This document shows positions 1-4,662 of a stretch of 5,062 bases of DNA, one piece after another. Within the stretch, counting starts at the first letter, position 1; every line of letters starts with the position of its first letter. The notes beneath the pieces were generated by a model. It saw only the letters and a list, made by a program, of their open reading frames with translations, did not search any database and was not told the origin of the DNA. This stretch comes from Elusimicrobiota bacterium (GTDB lineage: Bacteria > Elusimicrobiota > Elusimicrobia > Elusimicrobiales > UBA9959). A program made the position numbers and the translations under genes. The DNA lies in assembly GCA_003500765.1 (NCBI GenBank), contig DNQL01000259.1:1-5062 (forward strand), given 5' to 3'.

Positions 1-1019
1 TCCTTGACGCGGCTGACCTCGCCGGCCAGCGGCTGCGCCGCGCGCGGCGTCCCGAAGCGCATCGCCAGCCCCAGCCTGTGCATGGAACCCAGCTCACCGA
101 AAGGCGACATGGAATAGTCCAGGTCGGCGAAAGAGAGCCGGAACCCCACGCCCAGGCGCACCCCGGAGCCGGTCTCCTGGCCGGTGCGGAAGCCCGCCCG
201 GAACGAAAGCAGCTGGTACATGAAATACTCCGCGCCAAACGCCAGCACATAGGCGTCATCGTTTGAGAGGACATGGTCCATAGCCAGCGTCAGCTCATGC
301 GCGCCCCACGGGTGCGAGATCCACGCCGCGCCCAGCGACAGCGACGTCGGCAGCGGAAAGGACTCTGTATCGTACTTAAGCCCCGGCCCCAGGTTGCGCA
401 GCGCGGCCCCCAGCCGGAACTCCTGCGCCGGCACGCCCTTCATCCAGTAACGCGCGGGGCGGATATGATAGACCGCGCCCAGGTCCAGCGCCGGCGCGGA
501 AGCCGAAACGGAATCGAGCGTTTCGCTGATATACTTCAGCCCCGCCCCCACATTGAGCACGGGGCGCTCTATCTCGTCCTTGTAAAGCGTGCGGGCGTAG
601 GCCGCCCCGAAGACCATGCCGGAGGACTCCACATCCCCAGTCTTAAGGCCGGAGGCGTCATAGCCCTGGAAAGGGGCCACCGCCAGCCGGCTGATATTGA
701 ACCCCAGCGTGGAACCGTAGCGCAGCGGGTAGGCGACGGAAAGATACTGGTGAGTGACGTCCTGGAAAGAGGCGTTATGGGTAGCCGCCAGTTCCGGAAC
801 CTCCACCGAAGCCAGTCCCGCCGGGTTCCACCAGGCCGAATAGGCGTCAGCCGTCACCGCCGTATAAGCCTCCCCCATGCCCACGCCGCGCGGCCCGGGC
901 GCGAAGCGCAGCAGCACGGCCGAGGAAGTTCCTGCCTCCCCGGCGTCGACCGGGACACAAGCGGCAAAGACCGCCAGCAAGGCGGCCGCGACGGGAAACC
1001 GGGTCTTCGTGCCATCCAT
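1..1019 (-). CDS. PorV/PorQ-family outer-membrane beta-barrel protein (3' end outside window)
   Basis: Reading from the ATG at 1019-1017, 339 codons stay open to the left edge, so the C-terminus is missing. Residues 1-26 look like a signal peptide: a short basic start, a hydrophobic core around residues 8-22, and a likely signal peptidase I site after V-D-A (residue 26). Cys21 makes a poor lipobox (FAAC), so I do not call a lipoprotein. Residues 38-69 carry the family signature: an R-x-A-P-G-P-R-G-V-G-M-G-E-A stretch, then D-A-Y-S-A-W-W-N-P-A-G-L. The rest alternates amphipathic strands with turns, ending many strands in aromatic residues, as expected of an outer-membrane barrel. In Bacteroidota, PorV shuttles type IX secretion cargo; other family members have no assigned function, and no type IX partner is visible here. 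An overlapping ATG four bases downstream is in another frame. The Shine-Dalgarno is weak (AGG in TATAGGTAATACCCT). The family call is confident; the specific role is not. Confidence 0.87.
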   Translation of the reverse strand, partial: MDGTKTRFPVAAALLAVFAACVPVDAGEAGTSSAVLLRFAPGPRGVGMGEAYTAVTADAYSAWWNPAGLASVEVPELAATHNASFQDVTHQYLSVAYPLRYGSTLGFNISRLAVAPFQGYDASGLKTGDVESSGMVFGAAYARTLYKDEIERPVLNVGAGLKYISETLDSVSASAPALDLGAVYHIRPARYWMKGVPAQEFRLGAALRNLGPGLKYDTESFPLPTSLSLGAAWISHPWGAHELTLAMDHVLSNDDAYVLAFGAEYFMYQLLSFRAGFRTGQETGSGVRLGVGFRLSFADLDYSMSPFGELGSMHRLGLAMRFGTPRAAQPLAGEVSRVK

Positions 1020-1030
1020 AGGGTATTACC

Positions 1031-1045
1031 TATAGATAGTCTATA
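1031..1045. promoter_or_regulatory. Palindrome TATAGA-TAG-TCTATA before the porV-like gene (possible operator)
   Basis: Two perfect 6-base inverted half-sites flank a 3-base centre, 12 bases upstream of the ATG at 1019. If A1046 is bulged out, the arms extend by two more G-C pairs. On the minus strand the arm TATAGA also resembles a -10 box, but I find no convincing -35 at the right distance. The site fits an operator for a dimeric regulator or a short hairpin in the 5' leader. The gene just upstream encodes a winged-helix DNA-binding protein, which makes local regulation plausible but unproven. Confidence 0.35.
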
Positions 1046-1086
1046 AGGCCCCGGGCCCCCAATCCCGAAGAAATGACGAAAGAGAG

Positions 1087-1611
1087 TTAAATTAGTGTTA
1101 CGGAATTCCGTTCCCGGCAGCGGAACCCTTTGCCCGGGACTGATTCCAGCCGCGCCGCCAGGGCCGGCGGCAGCTTGCGACGCAGGTTGAAGATGTGAAC
1201 GTCCACAAGATTCTCGACCGCGGCGGTCTTCCAGGCATTGGTGATGATATCGCGGCGACTTATAACTTTCGGCGCATTGGAAACCAGAAAATGAAACAGG
1301 TCTACCTCGCGGCCCGTCAGGTTATCTATCACCTCGCCGCCGAATCTGACCATGCGGGATTCCGCGCAGATACTCAAATCCCCGCCGGCATCACCGGACG
1401 GAGACTCCCCCCTCAGTATGGAAGCGAGCAGCGCGGACAAGTGTTCCGTATTCAGCGTACGCGCGGCGGCCTCCCCCTTCCGCGCGCCGGCGGAGAACGA
1501 GTATATCCCCGTAACGACGCTCGCCGGCAACAGCAGTTCCAGCATAACGCGACCGGACCGGCAGCGCCGCAAGGACGCGGATAAGGGGTTGGCAGCGGCG
1601 GTCGTGCTCAT
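1087..1611 (-). CDS. OmpR/PhoB-type winged-helix DNA-binding protein without a functional receiver domain
   Basis: This 174-residue protein ends in a complete Trans_reg_C winged helix at about residues 78-166. LTGREVDLFHFLV (98-110) is the typical first helix. RRDII (119-123) follows. AVENLVDVHIFNLRRKL (131-147) covers the recognition helix. ESVPGKGFRCR (156-166) is the wing. Family members normally have a ~120-residue receiver in front; here only ~77 residues precede the DNA-binding domain, and they lack the acidic pair, phosphoacceptor Asp, Thr and Lys. Residues 51-67 (RTLNTEHLSALLASILR) resemble the last receiver helix, so the N-terminus may be a degenerate receiver remnant. An in-frame TGA at 1620-1618 rules out a longer start. 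No Shine-Dalgarno is evident before this ATG. It probably binds promoter DNA independently of phosphorylation. The porV-like gene starts 67 bases downstream on the same strand. The DNA-binding domain is confident; the target is unknown. Confidence 0.87.
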   Translation of the reverse strand: MSTTAAANPLSASLRRCRSGRVMLELLLPASVVTGIYSFSAGARKGEAAARTLNTEHLSALLASILRGESPSGDAGGDLSICAESRMVRFGGEVIDNLTGREVDLFHFLVSNAPKVISRRDIITNAWKTAAVENLVDVHIFNLRRKLPPALAARLESVPGKGFRCRERNSVTLI

Positions 1612-1657
1612 TTCAGTTCAGCGGCAGGGTTAACATATTTTGGCAACAGCCTGAAAA

Positions 1658-1725
1658 TTAAGGCCGGCGGCGCGTAAATCCCTTCGGGTCGGGTAAACGG
1701 GAAGAGGCTCCGCGCCGCCGGTTAA
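1658..1725. repeat. Long GC-rich inverted repeat (15-bp stem, 36-base loop)
   Basis: CCGGCGGCGCG at 1664-1674 pairs perfectly with CGCGCCGCCGG at 1711-1721. Beyond a two-base GG bulge, TTAA at 1658-1661 pairs with TTAA at 1722-1725. The 36-base loop contains a smaller CCC-TTC-GGG hairpin near 1680-1688. There is no T-tract directly after either arm, so it does not look like an intrinsic terminator. It could be an RNA structure in the 5' leader of the minus-strand winged-helix gene, a protein-binding site, or a dispersed genomic repeat. Confidence 0.6.
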
Positions 1726-1755
1726 TAACTATGATATCCAAACAGCGGCGACTCC

Positions 1756-1783
1756 ACATGAGGCATAGGCCCTATCTTCATGT
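1756..1783. repeat. Imperfect hairpin (12 bp with one bulge)
   Basis: ACATGAGG at 1756-1763 pairs with CTTCATGT at 1776-1783 (one G-T pair). After a bulged C1764, ATAG (1765-1768) pairs with CTAT (1772-1775) around a three-base GCC loop. It lies between the GC-rich inverted repeat and the possible plus-strand promoter. No T-tract follows on either strand, so I favour a regulatory structure or operator over a terminator. No function is recognised. Confidence 0.5.
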
Positions 1784-1827
1784 ACCGCTATGCTTATGAG
1801 CGTTTCGTCGTCAAATGCCGGGAATTG

Positions 1828-1857
1828 GGGACAGGCCGCTCTCTATTAGCGTAGAAT
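1828..1857 (+). promoter_or_regulatory. Possible sigma70-like promoter for the XRE-like regulator
   Basis: The -10 candidate TAGAAT (1852-1857) matches the consensus at five of six positions. GGGACA (1828-1833), 18 bases upstream, matches TTGACA at four of six. Transcription would begin near 1864, giving a leader of about 36 bases with the Shine-Dalgarno at 1891-1895. The -35 is weak, so confidence is low. Confidence 0.35.
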
Positions 1858-1890
1858 GACTATATGGTTAAATCAAGTTCGGGGTGCATC

Positions 1891-1895
1891 GGAGG
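1891..1895 (+). promoter_or_regulatory. Shine-Dalgarno GGAGG that fixes the start at 1900
   Basis: GGAGG is followed by TTTT and then the ATG at 1900. An in-frame ATG at 1864 would add 12 residues but has no ribosome-binding site and sits about where transcription would begin. The same tight four-base spacing occurs before the gene starting at 3892, which supports the choice. Confidence 0.75.
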
Positions 1896-1899
1896 TTTT

Positions 1900-2742
1900 A
1901 TGCCCACTTTATTTTCTGAAACGCTGGTGAAATTCCGCAAGGACGCAGGCTTCAAAACGGCGTACCGCTTTTACCACGACAATGGCGGCCGGCTGTTCTT
2001 CAAGTTTTCCTACAGGATGTGCCTGCTTATAGAGCAGGGAAAGCGCATGCCCACCTTCAAAAGCCTGGGGCTTTATGTCTACGCGCTGAGACTGGGGATG
2101 TTGAACGCTTCAGCCGCGGAATTGACCATGGCCTGGCTCAGGACGGCGCACGGGGCCGAAGAAGTGCAGCAGCTTCTGGTCCCTTACCTGAAACTCCCGC
2201 AAGCGCAGTCCGTGTCATCGCCTTACCACAAGGCGATAAAGAAGGAGATGCTCAAAAGGACTTTTCACATGAGTCCCCGGCAAACGGCGGTCATACACGA
2301 CAGCGCCGCCAACTATCTTTGCTGGACGGCTTTGTCCAGTGATACCGGCGAGTGGACCCCGGAAAAGCTGGCGCCGCTGCTAAAATTGCCCGTGGCTGCC
2401 GTAAAAACCGCCATGCAGGCACTGGCGGCGGCCAGGCTGCTTAAGGTCAAAAAGGGGGTCTACAAATGCCCTATGTCCAGGGAACACATAGAAACCCCGC
2501 ATGTCGTGGTTAACAGCCTGAAAGAAAAGATCTGGCTGCGCATGGATGAAATGATAAACTCCGGAAGGCCGATATTCCGGCGGCACGGCGTAATGCGGGC
2601 CTCCAGCTCGGAACTGCGTAATCTCTTCCCCCTGCTGACGCTCAATGTCGCCACCATGGACACTTACGCCGTTACGGAAAAGCAGAAGGACTCGGCCCTC
2701 TTCAGCATCGAGACGAAAGTGGTGAAGATCCGCGATTTTTAA
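1900..2742 (+). CDS. XRE-like HTH regulator with DUF4423/TIGR02147-like C-terminus
   Basis: This 280-residue soluble protein is the only plus-strand gene here. Residues ~6-65 form an XRE-type helix-turn-helix: FRKDAGFKTAYRFY, then FSYRMCLLIEQGKRMP, whose I-E-x-G-K-R-x-P end is the classic XRE signature. A short insertion (HDNGGRLFFK, 26-35) sits between these helices. Residues ~150-191 look like a second winged helix: TPEKLAPLLKLPVAAVKTA, then a two-strand wing ending in GVYKCP. Residues ~198-280 follow the DUF4423/TIGR02147 pattern of a long amphipathic helix, a conserved small domain and a final beta strand (ALFSIETKVVKI). TIGR02147 proteins are abundant in Fibrobacteres and related phyla, and their roles are mostly unknown. 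The family match is by layout rather than detailed alignment. It is probably a transcription factor; its target may lie in the structured region upstream or elsewhere. No membrane segment or signal peptide is present. No clear terminator follows. Confidence 0.85.
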   Translation: MPTLFSETLVKFRKDAGFKTAYRFYHDNGGRLFFKFSYRMCLLIEQGKRMPTFKSLGLYVYALRLGMLNASAAELTMAWLRTAHGAEEVQQLLVPYLKLPQAQSVSSPYHKAIKKEMLKRTFHMSPRQTAVIHDSAANYLCWTALSSDTGEWTPEKLAPLLKLPVAAVKTAMQALAAARLLKVKKGVYKCPMSREHIETPHVVVNSLKEKIWLRMDEMINSGRPIFRRHGVMRASSSELRNLFPLLTLNVATMDTYAVTEKQKDSALFSIETKVVKIRDF

Positions 2743-2789
2743 GGAATATTTCCCGTTCCGCAAGACCTGCCGGGGCCTTCGCAGTTCAT
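2739..2789 (-). CDS. Candidate 16-residue peptide ORF with a strong Shine-Dalgarno
   Basis: The ATG at 2789-2787 overlaps the stop of the preceding 44-residue ORF as ATGA. It is preceded by AAGGAGG with a four-base spacer, the spacing seen at the well-supported starts at 1900 and 3892. The peptide is MNCEGPGRSCGTGNIP: hydrophilic, with Cys at positions 3 and 10. Its stop overlaps the last bases of the convergent plus-strand regulator. The initiation signal is much better than chance would usually give, but length and composition prove nothing. It may be a real microprotein, a decayed gene start, or coincidence. Confidence 0.25.
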   Translation of the reverse strand: MNCEGPGRSCGTGNIP

Positions 2790-2920
2790 GAGCCCTCCTT
2801 CCCGGCTGAAACCGAGGTCTCCGAGCCGGCCGCGATATCGCCTGTAATGTCAGGCATCGGAGGTATCGCGAACATACTGGCCATCAGGCCCACTACGCCG
2901 GCTATAGCCGACAACCACAT
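2786..2920 (-). CDS. Candidate 44-residue small protein with a hydrophobic N-terminus
   Basis: The ORF starts MWLSAIAGVVGLMASMFAI, a possible single membrane segment or signal-like helix, followed by a Pro/Gly/Ser-rich tail ending GKEGS. Third codon positions are mostly G or C, like the neighbours. Against it: no Shine-Dalgarno precedes the ATG, the terminator at 2967-2994 lies only ~50 bases upstream, and no good -35 box is visible. A TATAAC (2929-2924 on this strand) could act as a -10 for a nearly leaderless transcript. The frame stays open upstream with no better start codon. The DNA within it also folds into nested stems (GCGATA/TATCGC around GCCTG/CAGGC). I do not recognise it. Confidence 0.28.
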   Translation of the reverse strand: MWLSAIAGVVGLMASMFAIPPMPDITGDIAAGSETSVSAGKEGS

Positions 2921-2966
2921 ATGGGTTATAGGCCCGGGGCGCCCAGCCGCGCCTCGGTGCGATATT

Positions 2967-2994
2967 TGAAAAGACCCGGCCTCGAGGCCGGGTC
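2967..2994 (-). terminator. Intrinsic terminator of the low-complexity secreted protein gene
   Basis: A perfect 22-base palindrome (2973-2994) has arms GACCCGGCC and GGCCGGGTC around TCGA. On the minus strand it is followed at once by TTTTC and an AT-rich stretch, and it begins 7 bases after the TAA of the gene ending at 3002. The T-tract is short but the stem is very stable. On the plus strand a T-rich run also follows after a few bases, so some bidirectional activity is possible. Confidence 0.75.
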
Positions 2995-3001
2995 CGGGGC
3001 T

Positions 3002-3892
3002 TTATTTTTTCCCCTTGCCCTTGCTGGCACCGCTGGAACCGCCGGAGCCTCCGCCGGACTGGTGCTGGGACTGGGTCTTAACCTGGTTATGGGACTGAGT
3101 CTGTATTCTGGTCTGGGCCTGGGTCTGCTGCTGGGAGTCCTGTAAGGCCTGCCTCATGTTCTGGAACTGCTCCTGGGACATGGTGCCGCCGTTCTTCATG
3201 GTCTTCTCAGCCTCCTGCAGCATTTTGCGCGCCTGCTCCCTCTCGCCGGGGGGCAGGTCGCCCAGCATGGACTGGATCTGGGCCATCTGCTGTTGCTGCT
3301 GCTGTTTCATCGCCTGGGACTGACCTTTATCCCCGCTGTCTTTGCCCTGGCCCGGTAGCCCCGAGCCGTCCTGTCCGATCTTCTTCTCCTGGTTCATGGA
3401 GCCCTGCCCGCCCTTGCCGGACTTCCCCTGTTCCCGGGAGGATTTCTTGACGGCCGATCTTTCCCCGCCCTGCCCCTTCTCGCCGGCCATTTCCTGATTC
3501 CTGGCGTGCTCGCGGTTCATCTCTTTGTTCTGCTCGCGGTTGTGCTCCCCGGCCTGCTGCTGCTCCCGGGCGTTATCCCTGCCTTTTTGCCCGTGTTCGC
3601 CGGCGGCCTGATCGGCGCGGTCCAGCCCGGTAGCCCCGGTCCTACCCTTACCCTTGTCTCCACTCTTCTTCTGCTGCTTTTTTTTCAGCGCTTTCTTCTT
3701 GTCGTATTCCACTAGGGCTTTTTCTATCTGTTCGTCGGACTTCCCTTGCTCCTGAAGCATAGCCCGGTACTCTGCGCGGTCCATGTTCATGTACTGTTCC
3801 TGCACCTGCTCTCCCCGGCCTTCCTGGGCACAGACGTCCACCGCGCCTGCGGCGGCCAGGAAGAACGCTAAAAATATATTACGAACGATCAT
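3002..3892 (-). CDS. Secreted Gln/Lys/Gly-rich low-complexity protein
   Basis: This is a 296-residue protein. Residues 1-22 are a clear signal peptide: MIVRN, a hydrophobic core FLAFFLAAAGAV, and a V-C-A cleavage site, giving a mature start at Gln23. The mature chain is highly charged and polar, with almost no aromatics or large hydrophobics after residue 67. Two stretches look helical: ~37-67 (MDRAEYRAMLQEQGKSDEQ onward) and ~209-251 (MLGDLPPGEREQARKMLQEA onward). Between them is a disordered K/G/Q/E-rich linker with repeated REQ, REH and GEH words. A six-Gln run lies at 197-202. The end is QTQ/SHNQ-rich, then GGGSGGSSG and a basic SKGKGKK tail. ATG at 3892 is preceded by GGGAGG at four bases, and a strong promoter lies just upstream; a terminator follows, so this is probably a single-gene transcript. 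I recognise no family. It is likely a periplasmic or surface protein, possibly binding polyanions; that role is inference. Confidence 0.8.
   Translation of the reverse strand: MIVRNIFLAFFLAAAGAVDVCAQEGRGEQVQEQYMNMDRAEYRAMLQEQGKSDEQIEKALVEYDKKKALKKKQQKKSGDKGKGRTGATGLDRADQAAGEHGQKGRDNAREQQQAGEHNREQNKEMNREHARNQEMAGEKGQGGERSAVKKSSREQGKSGKGGQGSMNQEKKIGQDGSGLPGQGKDSGDKGQSQAMKQQQQQQMAQIQSMLGDLPPGEREQARKMLQEAEKTMKNGGTMSQEQFQNMRQALQDSQQQTQAQTRIQTQSHNQVKTQSQHQSGGGSGGSSGASKGKGKK
3287..3304 (-). repeat. Short CAG/CAA trinucleotide repeat encoding six Gln
   Basis: Six consecutive glutamine codons, five CAG and one CAA on the coding strand, lie between Lys196 and Met203 of the low-complexity protein. The interrupting CAA and short length make it only a weak candidate for strand-slippage length variation. 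Changes in units of three would keep the frame. Confidence 0.7.
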
Positions 3893-3896
3893 ATTG

Positions 3897-3902
3897 CCTC
3901 CC
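3897..3902 (-). promoter_or_regulatory. Shine-Dalgarno GGGAGG for the secreted low-complexity protein
   Basis: On the minus strand GGGAGG is followed by CAAT and the ATG at 3892. The match to the 16S tail is strong and the spacing is short, as at the gene starting at 1900. Confidence 0.8.
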
Positions 3903-3929
3903 GTGCGAACGTTAAAAATACCGTGATGT

Positions 3930-3957
3930 AGTATACCAGCCGGAATCCTACAGTCAA
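3930..3957 (-). promoter_or_regulatory. Sigma70-like promoter driving the low-complexity protein gene
   Basis: On the minus strand TTGACT (3957-3952) and TATACT (3935-3930) each match the consensus at five of six positions, separated by 16 bases. Transcription should begin near 3923, giving a leader of about 30 bases with the Shine-Dalgarno at 3902-3897. It begins only 6 bases beyond the stop of the chimeric fragment ending at 3964. This is the best promoter in the window. Confidence 0.75.
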
Positions 3958-3963
3958 ATTAAT

Positions 3964-4210
3964 TTATTCTAAAGTTACGGAAACATGTATTGAAGGTGGC
4001 ACTCCCCCCGTCGCTACCCCGTTCAGACCCGAGCCGTCGCCGTAGAGTTTGCCCGCATAGACATTGCCATTCACGTAGACATGTGCGGAAGACTGTATCC
4101 CCCCGTACTGCGCGGCGGCCAGTATGCCGGCCACCGGCCGGCTCTTCAGCAGGACGGCCTTATAAATCTCCCTCAAGGGGTAGTCGTCGTCTACTATAAT
4201 TTCTTTTCAT
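3964..4210 (-). pseudogene. Frameshifted chimera: receiver-domain N-terminus joined to a surface/fibre-type protein fragment
   Basis: In the frame ending at the TAA at 3966-3964, the readable protein begins at 4206 with KEIIVDDDYPLREIYKAVLL. That is receiver strand beta1, the acidic DDD cluster and helix alpha1. The natural ATG (4210-4208) lies one base out of frame: ATG-AAAA-GAA would read M-K-E-I-I-V-D-D-D if one A of the four-A run were absent. As it stands, that ATG gives only 16 residues before a stop at 4162-4160, and the receiver frame has a TGA at 4209-4207. After ~22 residues the receiver ends; phosphoacceptor Asp, Thr and Lys are all missing. It is replaced by AQYGGIQSSAHVYVNGNVYA and then GKLYGDGSGLNGV, a motif style I associate with long Elusimicrobia surface or tail-fibre-like proteins. 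The ORF stops soon after. Translation could start at TTG 4176, but that removes the acidic pocket. I read it as a decayed fusion of two gene scraps; a sequencing error could explain the extra A but not the fusion. Confidence 0.7.
4126..4142. repeat. Perfect inverted repeat at the chimera junction
   Basis: GCCGGCC (4126-4132) and GGCCGGC (4136-4142) flank ACC. The site encodes S-R-P-V-A-G, where the receiver-like part gives way to the surface-protein-like part. GC-rich palindromes are common in GC-rich DNA, so its presence at the junction may be chance, or it may have promoted the rearrangement. Confidence 0.55.
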
Positions 4211-4279
4211 AAATTTCACGGTTGCCTTATACCCCGCCTTCCCCGGAATCCCCCCTGTGTGGAATTAAGTTGTGTGTCA

Positions 4280-4645
4280 CTATATTTGCAGGGCCTTGGC
4301 TATGTTTTCCAGCAGCTCTTCGCGCGGGGCGGGCTTATGCATGAGGGCCTTCACCTGCGGGAACTTTTCAAAGGCGCTAACAGCGGATCCCAGCCCGGTA
4401 ACGACTATGATGGGCAGGGCCGCCGTGGCGGGATTCGCGGTTATGCGCCGGGCCAGGGTAAGCCCGTCCACCCCCGGGAGCATGGCGTCTAGCAGCAGCA
4501 GGTCCGGGCCGAACCCGGCGATGGTCGTTTCAACATCCCCGCCCTTATCGCAACAGGCGGTCTCGTAGCCGGCCTCGGCTAGTATATCGCTGAAGAAATC
4601 CCTCACTTCCTGGTCGTCGTCGGCTATCAGTATCTTTTTTTTCAT
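4280..4645 (-). CDS. Stand-alone receiver-domain response regulator
   Basis: This is a complete 121-residue CheY-like receiver with no output domain. It shows the acidic cluster D9-D11 after strand beta1 (KKILIADDD), phosphoacceptor Asp53 in LLLLDAMLPGVDG, the switch Thr83 in IIVVTGLG, and Lys104 in MHKPAPREEL. All catalytic positions are present, so it should accept phosphate from a histidine kinase or phosphotransfer protein and act by protein contact in the cytoplasm. It lacks the usual G-A-D-x-Y before the Lys and has FPQV instead (95-98). ATG at 4645 follows AGGGG at seven bases, and only 17 bases separate it from the receiver gene upstream, which points to one operon. Phosphodonor and target are not visible. 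Confidence 0.9.
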   Translation of the reverse strand: MKKKILIADDDQEVRDFFSDILAEAGYETACCDKGGDVETTIAGFGPDLLLLDAMLPGVDGLTLARRITANPATAALPIIVVTGLGSAVSAFEKFPQVKALMHKPAPREELLENIAKALQI

Positions 4646-4662
4646 AGTGTTCCCCTGAAAGC

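Larger units (their letters stand above)
1612..1899. other. Divergent intergenic region between two regulator genes
   Basis: These 288 bases separate the winged-helix gene (minus) from the XRE-like regulator (plus). I see no supportable ORF; the longest attractive one, an ATG at 1731, gives only 22 residues and lacks a Shine-Dalgarno. The region holds two strong inverted repeats (1658-1725 and 1756-1783), two short CGCT/AGCG inverted motifs (1786-1802 and 1837-1851), a possible plus-strand promoter and a Shine-Dalgarno site. No fragment of a receiver domain is readable on the minus strand, so the short N-terminus of the winged-helix gene is not explained by a simple nearby frameshift. Confidence 0.7.

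Noticed and set aside
273..1046. Long plus-strand Arg/Gln/His-rich ORF opposite the porV-like gene
   Set aside because: It lies antisense to a clear beta-barrel gene with signal peptide and family motifs. Its Arg/Gln/His-rich composition is typical of a reverse-frame shadow in GC-rich DNA.
1731..1799. 22-residue plus-strand ORF in the divergent intergenic region
   Set aside because: It has no Shine-Dalgarno, a basic composition without a recognisable pattern, and is overlapped by a strong hairpin.
2380..2763. Minus-strand 127-residue ORF opposite the XRE-like regulator
   Set aside because: It starts at a TTG, has no domain that I recognise, and is fully explained as the antisense of the C-terminal half of the regulator.
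3506..3715. Plus-strand hydrophobic ORF resembling a membrane protein
   Set aside because: It is the reverse-frame reading of Gln/Lys/Glu codons in the low-complexity gene, which yields Leu/Val/Phe-rich sequence automatically. It has no Shine-Dalgarno.
4160..4210. Programmed +1 frameshift in the receiver remnant
   Set aside because: The four-A run has no recognised slippery motif or stimulatory element, and the product lacks most of a receiver, so decay or a sequence error is simpler.
4232..4255. G-rich minus-strand tract with three long G runs (possible G-quadruplex)
   Set aside because: Only three separated runs of at least three G are present, so a standard four-run quadruplex is not satisfied.
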